Shown one piece after another: positions 43,571 to 56,829 of a DNA stretch of 64,000 nucleotides. The translations under genes and the position numbers were made by a program. The stretch comes from Linum tenue (lineage: Eukaryota > Streptophyta > Magnoliopsida > Malpighiales > Linaceae), in assembly GCA_946122785.1 (NCBI GenBank), contig CAMGYJ010000004.1, positions 22,019,684 to 22,083,683 of the forward strand, given 5' to 3'. Position 1 is the stretch's first letter; every line of letters begins with the position of its first letter. The notes under the pieces were generated by a model that worked only from the letters and a program-made list of their open reading frames with translations, did no database searches and had not been told where the DNA came from.

Positions 43571-44195
43571 TTTTTGTTTTAATTTTAATTATAATCATTA
43601 AAAATTATGGAATTTCAGAATTTTTAAGTTTATTTAAGTTGACTAGAGGGAACCGTTGACTAGAGAGAACCGTTAGTCAACTGTTTTGACCATCCAAAAT
43701 AACAGTAAACTTTTGGGTTTGGTCAATTAAATATAGTTTAGATTAGTTTAGACAACGATGTTCTATATTGAAAAAATTGACCAACATGTTATAGACGAGA
43801 ATAGTTCGAGCCAAACAAGAATATTAACCCTATATTTTACCGTTAGTAATTTTAAAACGATGTTTTTATCGATTCCCTTCAAAAATTGCACCGTCCGCAC
43901 CATAGACGTATCCACTTCCCTCCTTGACCCTGGCTAGTTGCCTCCTTTCCTTTTCTCTTGCTCCATTACTCTTATCATTATTCTATTTAGTAATTCATTA
44001 CTGTATCTGTCTGTCATCACTCACCATCAACCACCCAACAAGAAACCAGAAATTTGACTCTCGCTCTCACAGAGCCTCGGCTGCTGAAACTGCCCTGACC
44101 CAGTCCTCAAAACCACAAAGCAAAACCGTTTTTCTCCAACCTCCATTCTCCCCTCTACCATTCTGGGCGTCTTTTTTTGTTGTAATTTTGTGGAG
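43571..44195 (+). promoter_or_regulatory. FAAH upstream region and 5' UTR
   Basis: AT-rich sequence (43571-43860) with no ORF leads to pyrimidine-rich sequence (43911-44190) typical of a plant 5' UTR. I see no canonical TATA box I would stake a start site on. The UTR probably ends at a donor GGAG|GTACG at 44196. Confidence 0.4.
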
Positions 44196-44425
44196 GTACG
44201 TTTCCTTTTCCTGTACGATCTTTCTTTTCATGGAGTTCATTATTTCATCCTTGAATTCCGCCAACTGACATTCTGTGAATCCTGCTTCTTTGACATCAAA
44301 GTGTTTTGATTGTTGTCCTCTGTTAGTTTGGAGACTGTTTGGGTGGCTTCTATTTCTCTGTATCCGGTTCTCTGCTAGTTATCAAGTTGTACAATCTGCT
44401 TCGTTTTTTTGCTTTCGGATGGCAG
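44196..44425 (+). other. Predicted FAAH 5' UTR intron
   Basis: Donor GTACGTTTCC at 44196, pyrimidine-rich end and acceptor TTCGGATGGCAG ending at 44425. This puts the start codon ATG three bases after the acceptor (44428) and makes the upstream in-frame ATG at 44419 intronic. A leader intron is common in plant housekeeping genes; no transcript was available. Confidence 0.55.
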
Positions 44426-44427
44426 AT

Positions 44428-47400
44428 ATGGGAAAGAAGAAGGTGATGGTTCCTCTTGAACAAATCGATTTAACGACTGTGAAGTATGAGCCTCAAGTTG
44501 TACAAGGTTGCCATTTTCAATCTTCAATTTTCAATATAATACGAGCAAGTGCAATGCAGAAATGGTACTGATCATTGTTTGAATTAAAAATGGATCAACA
44601 GCTCCACATTTGACGGGGAATGTGTTTAGGTTCTTCATAAAGCTACTGGAGTCTCCGCTTATTGGTCCTTTGGTCATATCTCACTTGAAGAAGGAGAATA
44701 AGATGATTGAGGTTACCCCCAACCTTCTCAACTTCTTTGCTTTTTCCCCTTCTTTTCTTTGTAGCTGAGTATTGATCAGGATCATAATCCACTAACAAAA
44801 CACATAATGTTGGTTATCAGATGTTGCGATGTACTGAGGTACCAGAACCGCCCATGTTCGTACCAGAATTTCCCCCTCAAGGTCCCTTAATATACTTTTT
44901 TTCTATCTCTTATAAGTGGGTTTTTACATTGATTACTATCTTGCAATGGAACCTGATGATTTAAGATGTTTCAAATTGTGGGTATTAATCTTCGGACTAT
45001 GCTGCAAGTTCTTGTCTCGTGTATTCATTCGTTCATGCACGCTCTTAAGCAGTCACATGCATCTACAAACATCTCCAACTAATCCGGATTACATAAAGAC
45101 ACACTTTTCAGATTTCTTGTCCAAGTTTTCTTCCTTTCCTGGTCCTGTATGTTGATAATTGTAAAATAATTAGAAAGAACATTTTTTAATTTTGCATTAG
45201 GACTGGGGGAGACTGTTTACTTCAATCTTGTTCCATATTTCTCACATAAAGATAGGTTTAGAAAAATATAGAGGTTGAATGAATGTTGATCAAATAAATC
45301 AGACTCTCCAAATATTTACAAATTCGATTGTAATCCAAGCACAGGGCCAGAGAGTTGTGTTCTTCTCTTGGAGGAAGATGGAAAACCAGAAGAACGAGTT
45401 GAGTCAGCTTTGAAATCTCTTCCTCGCTATGATCCTGCAACCTGCTGGAATGCAGACTCAACTACACCATTTAGGCACTGGAAGATTCGTGATTACGCGC
45501 ATGCTTATCGTTCCAAGCTGATAACCCCTTCTGTTGTGAGTTAGAATAGCTTTCAGACGTTTGGTTTCATGCTTAGCCAATACTACCACAGAGAAGATCT
45601 GACTTTTCTATCTTATAGGCTGCAGAACATGTCATCGCAGCTATAGAGGAGGCGGCTAAAAGTGAACCCCATCAACCATTATTGATTTCCTTTGATGCTG
45701 ATGAAGTTAGAAAACAAGCTGCAACTTCCACACAAAGGTTTGAGGAAGGTACTGTAGATAGTATTCAATGAGCTATATTACTGTTGTCTATGTACAGGTG
45801 CTTTGTTATATCTCATAGGATTGTCTCTTTGCAATCGGGTCTTCTTGTATAGGAAATCCTATATCCATCTTGGATGGCATCTTCATTGCAATTAAGGATG
45901 ACATAGATTGCTATCCATACCCCACTAATGGTACATATTGCCTCTTTCTTTACTCCATATGAACTGACAAACAGTATTGCTGGTTAACCGATTAACAATT
46001 TCCAATGATACTTGGCAGGTGGAACAACTTGGTTGCACAAGGTTCGTTCTGTGAAAAGGGATGCAGTCTGTGTTTCTAGGTTGCGTAACTGTGGTGCAAT
46101 ACTTGTGGGGAAGGCAAATATGCATGAACTAGGAATGGGAACAACTGGAAACAATTCAAATTATGGGTTAGTTCAATTGCCCAGTTGCAGTTTCTGTTCC
46201 TTTTATGCACTGAGTTTAGACTGGATCCTAGTTGCCCAACTCACCCTGTTCGTTATGGAGCTCGTTTATGCGTTGAGCTCTTTTCACTGAACAACTATAT
46301 TGATTTTCAGAACTGTGAGAAACCCCCATGCTCCAGATAGGTACACAGGTGGATCGTCGTCAGGTCCTGCTGCAATTGTGGCTTCTGGAATATGCGCTGC
46401 TGCTTTGGGATCTGATGGAGGAGGTTGTGCTGATATTTTTTTCATATATATCATGGTCCGACTTTCCACTGTGAATCTTCTGAATCTTAAATTCATGTTC
46501 AAATTTTATTGAGCCAGGCTCGGTGAGGATCCCTTCTTCCCTCTGTGGGGTAGTAGGCTTGAAAACAACACATGGACGGACGGATATGGGAGGGTATATG
46601 ACTTTGGACTGTTGTCTTATTGTCTTATAAATGTCTCAGCTTTATGGTTTTGTTTCTCGGTAACCATTTGTTTGTTAATGGGAATAGAAAGTTGATACGA
46701 TAGGGTTGTTCACACCATACCATATGGTCAACAATCACCCTTATAAAAAAAATAATAGTGTTGTGTCAATTGGCCTCAAAAGTTTGGGAGTTGAGTCTTG
46801 ATTCATATTTGACTTACACTTCTTGTGCTATCTCATGCAGTTCAATTTGTGATGGTGGTGGTGTTACAATTCTTGGACCAATTACGTCTTGTGTTGAGGA
46901 TTCCGTCATAGTGTGAGTATTTCAGCTAGCTAGTGGATATATTGCAATGCTTGCAAATTGAACCACAGGCTTTAATAGAAGTTTGTACTTCAGGATTATG
47001 CATTTCCAATTCATTAGTGCTGTGGTGTTATAAATTATGAGTAATGCTTTCACTTTGAAAGCACTAAAATATTTGTAACCTTGGGTCTTCTATGAATTAC
47101 TGGTTAGGTACTTTAAATTGATTATTTGTGCATGCATGCATGTATAGGAACAAAGATACTACTAAAAAATAAGATAAGCATCTAGGTGGTTACAATAATT
47201 AGTTTTCTTTTCTTTACATTGCTATTTGTGGAATCTCCATGAATGAATTGACCTTGAACTGAAACAAGTTTGAAAAAAACTGAATTATCTGCATTATGCT
47301 GATTATCAGTTATGCGGCAATATTGGGATCCTCTGTTTCAGACAGAATCACCGTCAGACCTGTAAGTTTCGGAGAACTCATTTTATGTGCCCAAAGCTGC

Positions 47401-47458
47401 AACTGGTAATTTGTGTTTCCTTCCATAGCAGCGAATTGAGGCTGCAGTCGTTACTAAA

Positions 47459-47519
<61 letters not shown>

Positions 47520-49942
47520 TGATAGTCAAATGCTGAGGAACTAGAATAGAAATGCATCTTTTGACTCTTCTATTAGAGTTTGATTAGATCCGCAAGTGCT
47601 TCCCCATTTCAGCAGTCAGAAATCAACTCAAACACTGTATTCAAGAGTAATTATAATATATTGACAACTTGACATAAGCAAGCTGGTACATATCAAAGTT
47701 GAAGTTCCATATGAGGTTCTCCTGTAAAAGCTCTCTTCTTGAAGCTCGTTTAGGGCCAGAAAAGCTCTAAATCTAGGTATTTATTGGGTTACCTGCTAAT
47801 CTTGGATATTAGGCTTATCAAAACTTTCCTTGCTCATACTAGCCCTAAAAATGGTTTTGATGCCTTTGAGCCATTTGGTAATGATACCAAATTTCTTATT
47901 TTTTATTTTTGCCTTAAGATAGTTTCAGCCCTGCATATTTCATGTTGCATCTTAGTCATGTGATGGTGCTTATGCTTTTTGCAGGCCGCACCTTGTTTGC
48001 CAGATTTATCATCCCATGAAGCTATAGGTGCTCTGGGGTCAATGCGTTTAGGAAAATACACAGCGGTGATTAGAAACTTCTTTATCTTTTTATAAGTGTT
48101 TAAAACAAGCAATCAACCCAGTTACATTTTTAAGAGTAATGCTATTAATTGCAGTGGTTTAATGATGTGCATTCAACTGATGTCTCTGACAAGTGTGAGG
48201 ATGTTCTTAATCTTCTGTCAAGAACACATGGGTGTGAGGTACCGTTCATTCCCCAAAATGTATCTCTTCTTACTCCCAAGAAAATAGCAATGTGTTGTGC
48301 TACAACTTAATGGTGCTAATATGGATAAAGGTGGTGGAGATTGTTATACCTGAGTTGGAGGAGATGCGCACCGCTCATATTGTGTCTATAGGAGCTGATT
48401 TCCAATCTTCATTAGCAGCTGATATTGAGGATGGGTATGGCTTCTCTTGCGTTCTGTGTGGAATAGATCGAGTTTCCTTGATCTGAATGGTTACAAGTAT
48501 ATAACTAGTCTGTCCAGCTTTGTAAGTCGTATTAACCTGTGCATTCATTCATATGTGTTGTGTATTATCCTTGCAGGAAAGGGAAGTTGTTGACATATGA
48601 TAGCCGGACTAATGTTGCACTATTTCAATCATTTAGTGCCTCTGATTATATTACTTCTCAGCGACTGAGGTGAGGTGTTAATGGATAACCTGTCTATTGC
48701 ATTCATCCGAGGAATTCACTTTTAGGAGGTTCTTGCATTGAATTAGTGTCAAAAGGTGTAGATGAATTCATATCCTGGTGAATACTGATCCAATTTGCAG
48801 ACGGAGATCAATGCACCATTACTTGGAGGCTTTCAAAAAGGTTGACGTGATAGTGACCCCAACAACTGGGTGCGTGTAAATGTTTTCCTCTTTCGTCTTT
48901 GTGGTCTTTCTTACTGTCAATCCTTGAAATTTGTTGTCATAGAGGGTGACCATGTGCTCCTTTCTGGACTAGGAAAAGCTTGTTTATTTAACTCCTATCT
49001 CTTGTGTTCCTTCTCATTTTGCCAAAACAGCATGACAGCTCCCGTGATACCTCCTAGTGCTCTTAAATATGGGGAAACAAATATGCAGGTCACAGGTTTG
49101 TCCATTAACACGCCAGTCAAAAAGCTTTCTTTCTGTCTATAAATATTTGGAATGAGTTAATGAACAAAATGGCCCCTCAACTGTGAGTTTGCCTAAACCA
49201 AAGCCCCAACAAAAATGTTCCCCAAATATGTTCTTCAACTTCAATTTTTTTCCTTCAGTTTCCAGGAACTGGTTTACCTTTCTGTGTTTTTGTATCTTAA
49301 ACAATGTGCTGGCATCTATTGCAAGTTCTAGTCTTCCTGCTTCGACTGATGCATTCGTTCTTTTGTCCAGCTTATCTCATGCGGTTTGTTATAGGCCCAA
49401 ATCTTCTCGGTTTCCCTGCAATTTCTGTTCCGGTAAGTTGAGTGGGTCTTTCCTTCATAGAACACACTATCTCTATTTCCAATTAAGAAGAGTATGTTGG
49501 CTTTCTGGGAAGGTGGACTCAAGCATATATGTCTCATCTTTTGACTTTCATTTCTCCATTTTTCTTCACTAATGTTAGGATATTGACTATTGAGAACGGA
49601 ACTTTCAGCTTGCTGAACATGTTCGGTATGTTAATCATGGCATTGTCTGACGAGAGACTTAAGCCTGGCTCGTTTGCCGTGCTTTTTGGTTTCTCCATGT
49701 TTTCAGGTTGGTTATGATAAACAAGGGCTTCCAATAGGGTTGCAGCTGATTGGACGTCCATGGGCTGAAGCAACTATCCTGCACTTAGCTTTTGCAATAG
49801 AGGTAAAACGACACTCATCCACGCTTCCCCTTAATAAGAAAACAAAGGCCTAAGCTTATTGTGTTGTTCTCTGTCGTTGCAGCAACTATTTGCAGAGAAG
49901 AAGAAGCCAGTCCTGTTTTGCGATGTTTTGAAGCCAAATTGA
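44428..49942 (+). CDS. FAAH: Fatty acid amide hydrolase
   Basis: FAAH hydrolyses N-acylethanolamines to free fatty acid and ethanolamine, ending a plant lipid signal; the family is membrane-associated. Twenty exons: 44428-44506, 44602-44711, 44821-44881, 45345-45535, 45619-45748, 45853-45930, 46019-46166, 46311-46423, 46518-46593, 46841-46912, 47310-47361, 47985-48065, 48155-48238, 48331-48434, 48577-48669, 48801-48869, 49031-49095, 49371-49432, 49707-49802, 49883-49942. All introns read GT-AG and the phases close. The 607-codon product equals the length of Arabidopsis FAAH as I recall it. The amidase signature lies in exons 6-9: K205 (FIAIKDD), S281 (TGGSSSG) and S305 (GGGSVRIP). Exons 8 and 9 split the codon before S305. 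No stop or frameshift is seen. The start at 44428 follows a splice acceptor; 44419 is an alternative if the UTR intron is wrong. Confidence 0.93.
47463..47517. repeat. (TA)n microsatellite in FAAH intron 11
   Basis: About 26 uninterrupted TA units. It is likely polymorphic and lies well away from both splice sites. Confidence 0.95.
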
Positions 49943-50396
49943 GATTTTTTAAGAAGGCCAAAAAGACTAGTGTGGCTAAAAATGTTGAAAGATGGTTGTT
50001 TACCAATTTCAAGGCATCAAATTTGTGAGGAAACTCAACATGTATTATTGTTTTACAAATAAACCTACCCTGTCTGGAAAGCCTATGATTTTGGGGCTTG
50101 GCGGGCACGCATTATACAAGCACCTACTTACTGTGCAAAAGAGAGATGATTCAGCCAAATTGCATTTCCTGCTTCTGGTTAGAAGCAAGGATAGTAACAA
50201 GATAATGTACCTGATTGTGAAACAGCTTTTCAGAAAGTGGTTCAGTTATAAAAATAAGAAACATCCCTCCCAGATACAGCCCCTCCTAGTCCCGCCAAGT
50301 TGGGTACCTAGTTGAATACATTAACTAGTTGCTTGCAAAACAGTTGCAAATCCCATCTTTTGATCACAGCATCCAAGAATTTGTTTCTGCACATTA
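49943..50396. other. Convergent intergenic region
   Basis: 454 bp shared by the 3' UTRs of FAAH (+) and the PGM-like gene (-). I see no gene. AATAAA-like signals are possible on both strands (for example CAAATAAACC near 50055) but are not distinctive. Confidence 0.5.
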
Positions 50397-52868
50397 TCAG
50401 GAACCTGGATCGCTAGGGAGATCAGGGCCACTGGGAATCTTTCCGGGATAGTTGGTTGTGGAGGAGTCTGATCCCATCATACTGGTCCGAACACAATAAA
50501 AGAAATAAATTTGAGAATAAAGTAAGAAAATACATAGAAAGGCAACACTGGAAAATCTAATAAAAAGATGATCAGTCCTTCTCACCCTCTGTCAACGATG
50601 ACCATCGAACGCAATTCACAATTTGAAAAGCTGCAGGTTCAAAGCAAGGACATGGTCATCGTAGAAGCACAACATAAAAACATCAAATGTAAAGCAACGA
50701 GGTTGTGCACCACAAAACAAGATGGGCTATAGTCCATAGCGGTAACACATGCGATGTTCTGAGGTATATTGATGACTTACTAGATTTCATAATGTAATGC
50801 TGAAAATGCATAAAGCGAATATCTTACAGCTAAACCGAAAGCCATGAGCAAGCAACACTCACCGCTTGCATATTTCCTTTTTAACCAATGGATGACAGTC
50901 ACTCCCAAACGCATTCAAGGTATGGAACAAAAATCCACTATGGGTAACTATTGCTATCTCCTTCTCAGTTCTTGTCCATAACCTGTGTCAACAGCAGGTC
51001 CAAAACTAGGTCACAATAGCAGCATGTGAAACAGAAAAATGAAAATAGAGAAGGCACAACTTCTTGAATAGGAAAGTGATGAACAGCAAGAGAACCCCCA
51101 ATCAGTCTACACTCATAGTTCCTCGCAACGAAAAGCCCAAAAAAGGGGTACATCTTAGGAGTTTACCTTATATGTGCATCAAGAATAAACAACAAAGAAT
51201 GGTGTCTAAATATGCAAAGTGCTAACCATTTCAAGAACTTTAGTCCTCTGGCTGCAAGTTCTTCGGTCGTCTCTCTCACATCAGCTTTCCATACTGTGTC
51301 TTCATCTGTTTCAATCTGTAGGAATTACAGATCATTAACTGACTCTAAGAATATGTATCCATGTAATTTGCTAAATTCAGCCACTTAAAAGTAAAAAGGC
51401 AAACTAGTTTCATAATTATTCTAATAGAGTAGAATCTCTTGACTTGCCAATGAAAAATCAATTGCAGGAAAGAGAAACTGATAGTCACTGATGCTTCTCC
51501 TCTGATCGCAAGGATGCACACCCTGGAACCAACAAGCACAAAAGCAAAGCATTAGGTTTCATATAGGTGGGTTTGACGTTAAGAACCCAACACATAGTCC
51601 TTGACAAACCAAGCAGCCAAAATTCATAGCTCACAGACAGAAGCATTTTTCAACTATTTAGATGCCATTTTATCTGTAGTGCCAAAATTTAGATTCCCTA
51701 GGTTTATAGCCCGACTACACAGAATCAAGGACATGATGCAGTTCAAGAATGGACGTGACATGAAGAACCTGTTGCTGGAGAAAAAAAATAGATATTATGA
51801 AGGTCATACAAAATGTTCACGACATAGCTCTGCTGCAATGATTGGAGGGGAATTGAAACTTGAAATAGCACCACGACCACTGTTTCCAGCATTTGCTACC
51901 ATAAGAGGTAACCCATCTACCCTATCTGTGTAGCTGCCACCACCAAAAACTCCAACAGCTGTTTGTAATGTCCTGCAAATCACAGCAATCAGAAATAGTA
52001 AGTTGTTGAAACAGAATTGTAAGCTAGAATTTGCTTCCAAAACGAAGTTAATGAGCAAATATCATTTGCCAATAGAATACTGCAGCCAATTTTCTATGAG
52101 TTGGTAAGCTCTGAATAATGTCAACAAACCAATTTATCAAGCAACTTACTGAGCATAGTAACATAAAGATCAAGAACATATAGAGAAAGAATTTTCATGT
52201 TGAATCACTGGGCTCAACTAGATCCCAGTGAGTATACTGAACTGAGCAACAAAAAGTCTAATGTAGAAATGACTATCGGTAACAGTTGAGGATCACAATT
52301 TATATAAAAGCTGCTTGTGAAGCAAAATATAGCTAGGTATTCTTACCTCATTAATGGGGATGTAATGACCAGGTCAACCCTCTCCAGAAGGCCAGAGGCA
52401 ACTACATGTTTACGCAAATTATCGACCTGAATAACAACACGTATAACTGCTGATTAGGAAACTTCTTATCAAGCAGGAATTTTGAGTCATCCAAACTATC
52501 TTGAGAAAGCAAATTGAAATATAGATCGGGACCATACTTGTTGCCATCCCAGTGGAGTAAGCTCCGCATCAAAGTACTCAGGGGACAAGTATGCTTTGTA
52601 GTTCTTATCTCCCTCCACATTATGTACACCCTGGGCATGCCTGACCTGGATGCACGTTTTGATAAGAACAAAATGGCTTGATTTGCAAGGAAAAGGCAAA
52701 AAAAAAAAAAAAAAGAAGGCCCTGGATACCGTTCGGATGAATTATGCAGGTGCCTAATACCACCAATGTAAGAAGTAAATAATTAGAGAGTGAAGATAAA
52801 AAACCAACCACATGAATGGTTTTGCACCGATGTGCCGGGAACAAGCCTGGACCAGGAATAATATCCAT
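50397..52868 (-). CDS. Phosphoglycerate mutase-like protein
   Basis: A histidine-phosphatase fold protein of the plant PGM-like family; the actual substrate is not established. Nine exons, minus strand: 52868-52809, 52645-52538, 52426-52347, 51972-51810, 51522-51448, 51315-51227, 50982-50863, 50630-50586, 50481-50397, giving 274 codons with closing phases. H23 in VRHAQGVHN is the expected phospho-histidine, and H206 in VTHSGF the second catalytic His. Landmarks between: GWQQVDNLRKH, ITSPLMRTLQTAVGVFGG, ELCREHFGVHPC, EEIATRGLKFLKW-type helix, DCHPLVKKEIC, ANCELRS-like and SDSSTTNYPGK. The ATG at 52868 lies two bases after a TTGCATTGCAG acceptor. Intron 5 uses GC-AG (TTG|GCAAGT, 51447). The gene appears intact. 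Confidence 0.9.
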
Positions 52869-53900
52869 GTCTGCAATGCAAAAGCTACTGATATTTAATA
52901 TCCCATGAATACCCCCATGAAACAAGATAGAAAGCAGAAGTGGTTGGAACGCCGCAAGCCTAAACAAGAAGGGCGTATTTTCATCCTAACATAACAAGTC
53001 TTTGAAAGAGTTGACAAACATTGAGGAAGTTCACATTGCACTGCTATAATGGAACAGCCATCTGCCGGAGCCTAGATGGTTTAGCAACAAACACAACAAT
53101 AAGCAATCCGCAGGTCCCCTCAAGGATAAAACCGTTCAAATAAGGATCAAATTGAATTGTTGGCAAGACTGAAGCCTAATTTTACCACAAAGAGCTCAAT
53201 ACCATAACAGCTTTTCAAATATCAACCCATTTTGACAAAGCGCAAATGCCACTGGATTGCACAAAGAAAGTAAAGTAGTAGAAAGACTGAAACATGGATT
53301 CGTGGCCAGTCTTTCCTCCTAAGATTGAAGTCATTTACCTTGCATCCTAATCCTATCGATGCGACAACTCCTGCAGAATAAAAGCAACCGATACGATCAT
53401 GCCACCAGCAACTTGAGTACTGAATGCAAGCTTGAGACCAGAAGAAAGAAATCCTTGATCTGGCAAGCAACCCACTAAGGACACCACTAATTTGAGAAAA
53501 CGATAACACTGACCAGAAACAAAGAGAGCATAAACAACCAACCAACTCGTTTTCAACTACGAAATAAAAGAGAGAAGTTTGGGGGAGGGGATGAAGAAAT
53601 AAGAACGGAAGAGATAAGAGCAGAAGAATTCACACAAGACGGAAAACGAGGGAAGTGAAAGTTGCAAAAGGAAGCATGAATCGGGGAGGAGAGGAATAGT
53701 GTAGTCACCGGGGAAAAGAAACGGATAAGCAAGCGGCGGGGCTAAAGGAGCAGCCGCCACGAAAGGACCAAAGGGCGCCGCCGGACAGGGGGATGGGGGA
53801 AGGGAGATCTTCTTCCTCCACTACATCCAGTGGGAAGTAGCAGGAGTTGAAGAACGGAAGAAAGGGGGCGCAGTGCCAATCAATTAAACTGATAAAAGTG
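52869..53900 (-). promoter_or_regulatory. 5' UTR exon, UTR intron and promoter of the PGM-like gene
   Basis: Minus strand: a pyrimidine-rich leader (about 53890-53560), likely donor CCCCG|GTGACTAC near 53707, and the acceptor at 52871. A frame reading MAAAPLAPP-like at 53760 begins GTG, not ATG, so I treat it as untranslated. An A19 run lies at 52699-52717. Confidence 0.45.
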
Positions 53901-55270
53901 GTGGTGCTGGACTGATGCTGGTGGGGTCTAGTTTTTTCTTTACGTTTTTTCAGAAACAGAATGATGCTGATGTCTGAATAATTGTGCAGATTTCACTAAA
54001 CTTTGTTATGGTGACTCATAAGTTAAAATGATTCAAAGAAAATAGTTGATCGATTTGTGCAATAATCGATCAGTTTAATAGAACGGTTGATTACTATCGT
54101 TTCAGGATTTGCAATGGGTGTTTTATAAGAGGGGACAACATAATACATAGAAAATAAGTTGATGTGATCCAAATCTTGTGAAAGACAAGGATGTCCGAAA
54201 TGTGGAAGGATCGATCTAAGGTTGAGTCAAAAATAGCATAAAATTCACATCAAAGAGCTAAGATATCTAGATTGAAAAGCGCCATACTCTAATTATGCTA
54301 CATAGATGGATAAGCTTTTGACGCTCCAAGTTTTCGAGAGAGAGACATGATAAGAGAACACTAAAGAGTTGAAAACACTCAATTTGATACTTTGATAATT
54401 CTATATGAATTTTTGTTCTGCGTGAGAGTGCTATTTATATTACTCAAGTGACTCGGAAAGGAAGATAGAAAACTAACTCCTACTAGTCTAGATACATAAA
54501 AAAATAACTTTGGAGTGTTGAATAATCATATTGGTTCGTGGAATAACTCTGGCTAAGTGCATGAACTTTCTTTCTTCAAGAATGGCTTTAATGTGTTTAA
54601 TGTTTCAAAATTTAGGTGGGGTGATGTACCCATTGATGTTGTCCACCTTAGTCTTCATTGTATTCACCTTTGGTTGAAAAAATTGTCCAAAAAGTGGTCA
54701 TATTTGTTCTCACTAGAAGGTGGACGAATTTGACTCTTCTTTGGGGCTTTTATGCTGGACTTATGGTTGGTATAATGGATCACATTCATATAGTCTTGGT
54801 CTCAATTTTGTAGTTGTGTTGGCATCAAAGTGAGCTTGAATGACACCTAACAGAGCTTGCAGAAAGTTCCTTGCCATTGATCTTGTTAAGGATCCAATTG
54901 TCTACTAGAGCAGATCCATTATTGGTCAACTTTGTTTTAGTTGCGTCCCACTTTCTTGAACCTCGCTTCCTTGAGCTCCAAGTTTGGATTTGGTAGTGAT
55001 ATCCTCATTATATGCTATATTATGCATTATGGGAGCATGGACTCGAGTCGCCGCAAAATCGACAATTATGCAGTTCAAATATGTATTAGGCTCTCCGGCT
55101 CTCTGCCAAGCTATTATCTAGATAAATAACCAAGAGGACACCACAAAATTTTGTGGATATCGATCGAGAGTTTCCGAGGAGGACAAACAGTCTCTTAGGG
55201 TTTCGTTTTGAACTGCTAGTCTGCCTCCTATAGCCAACATCGATGGTGTGTTCTTTTCTATCTGGTCTGG
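53901..55270. other. Intergenic region, no gene recognised
   Basis: AT-rich, without an ORF of note. Parts look like old repeat sequence (for example 54180-54420 and 54560-54900), but I recognise no family or boundary. It ends where the LTR at 55271 begins. Confidence 0.35.
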
Positions 55271-56698
55271 TGATTCAGGCCTAAATGTACAAATTTTATC
55301 CCCGTTTTTCTTTGACGTTTGTGGCAATTGAGCTCCAGAAAGGGTGGTTTTACGCTAGGTTTCTTGTTGTTTTAATATGTTTCAGAGTCCAACAGTTGAA
55401 ACCAACACCGAAGTCGAAAGTTGGAAGAAAAGGAGCGAAAACTGGGCAAAGAGGAGTTTTCAGCCGCAGTTCACGGTCGCCAGGACAGTAAAGTGGAACC
55501 ACAAACCGTGAACCGCGAAGCGTCCGGAGGGAGTTCAGAGGTTACTGACACTGAGGCAGTTCACGCTCGCTAAGACCGTGAACTGGGGCAATGGACCGTG
55601 AACCCCTGAAGTAAAGCGGTGCGTTTTGATCAGAGTTCACGGACGTGGCCAGATGTTCACGGGCGTGAACTGGGGCCGTGAACTAGGCGCGATCTGAGTA
55701 TAAATAGAGAGCTGAAAGGAAGAAGAAGGGAGAGCCCAAAGTGAGAGAAACCTTCTTCATCTTTAAACCCTAGAGAGAGAAAGCACGAACCAAGAGGGAG
55801 AAGATGTTAGGGTTTGCTCCACGTAAAGATTTTAGAAGTTCCTCTTCTTTGGATGATCTCTACAAGCACAAGGAGAGTTGGAGGCATCACAATGATGGTT
55901 CCTTTCTTCCTCTTTTGTGTTCTTCCTTTGTCTAGCATGGAGTAGTTTCCCTTTTCACTTGGGTGTTGTAGAACCCTAACTACTATCATGTAATTGATTG
56001 TGTGGATTGAATGATTGTAATGGTGGTGTTTAATTTAAGAATTGACGTATTTTTCATGGTGATTGTGCATTGTGTATGCTTGACAATATATTGTGCTATT
56101 CTAACCTAGCTTAGAGAGAAGACCCCTTATCTTAAGAGGCTCAAATTGAGCTAGTTTTCCTATGCATTTCATGCCTCCTAACTAGGTTAATGAAAGGCAA
56201 ACCTCTAACTTGAATTAGACACCTAGGTTAATTGTGATTATGCCGTCCAAGCCTTGGTTTGAGGGAGAAGGTAAGTCAACACTCAATTGCTTGTGTCAAG
56301 AGGGCTACAATTGTAGCCTCTAATGCTTACCTTGGCCTAGCAATTGAGAGGATGGTTTCTGACCATTGTTGCGCCTCCTACGAGTCACAATTGCCTTGTC
56401 ACACACCGGGTCATTCGATCCCACGGTTCATGGTAGTTAGTTAGGGGGAAGCAACACCCGAGTGAAGCTTCTCACCAAGAGTTTTCTACCCTTTTACTTT
56501 TCAAGTCTTGCTTTTAAATAGTTGATTGTAGAGATTTCAACAAACAACATTCTGCTAGATAATGTTTCAAACAATCGAAGTAGCGGTACATGGGTCGGCC
56601 CGGGTTGATATTTAAATTTACTTGCCCTATATTGCACCCATCTAAGGTTTATACTCGGGCCTTAGGTGGGATTTTATTGTGATAGTCGGAGCGAGTCA
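55271..56698 (+). repeat. 5' LTR of the right-hand Athila-type element
   Basis: 1428 bp, TGATTCAGGCC to GGAGCGAGTCA, followed directly by PBS and gag. The dyad block (about 55460-55690) has GTTCACGGTCG, GACCGTGAAC and GTTCACGGGCGTGAAC. A TATA-like CTGAGTATAAATAGAG is at about 55695-55710, with a leader resembling that of 27123-28550. The matching 3' LTR is outside the window. Confidence 0.88.
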
Positions 56699-56704
56699 AG
56701 TTTT

Positions 56705-56722
56705 TGGTGCCATTGCCGGGGA
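56705..56722 (+). other. Primer-binding site, tRNA-Asp type
   Basis: TGGTGCCATTGCCGGGGA is the complement of plant tRNA-Asp 3' end with two mismatches. It lies six bases after the LTR. Confidence 0.85.
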
Positions 56723-56829
56723 ATCTTCGGTCTGTTATCTTGAAAAGATTGTTTGGTGTTAATCTAGTTTTTATTTTCATTTTTTCTAAGTGTGAAGTGT
56801 GCTTGTGCTATACGTGTTGTGTTCTTTAA

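Noticed and set aside
44275..44427. Longer FAAH N-terminus from ATG 44275
   Set aside because: It would add a Phe/Leu/Cys-rich stretch unlike the family, and a good splice acceptor ends at 44425. The start at 44428 gives the length expected of the family.
53557..53760. Transit-peptide-like N-terminus (MAAAPLAPP) for the PGM-like protein
   Set aside because: The frame starts with GTG, not ATG, and a splice acceptor lies just before the good ATG at 52868. The stretch is more likely 5' UTR.
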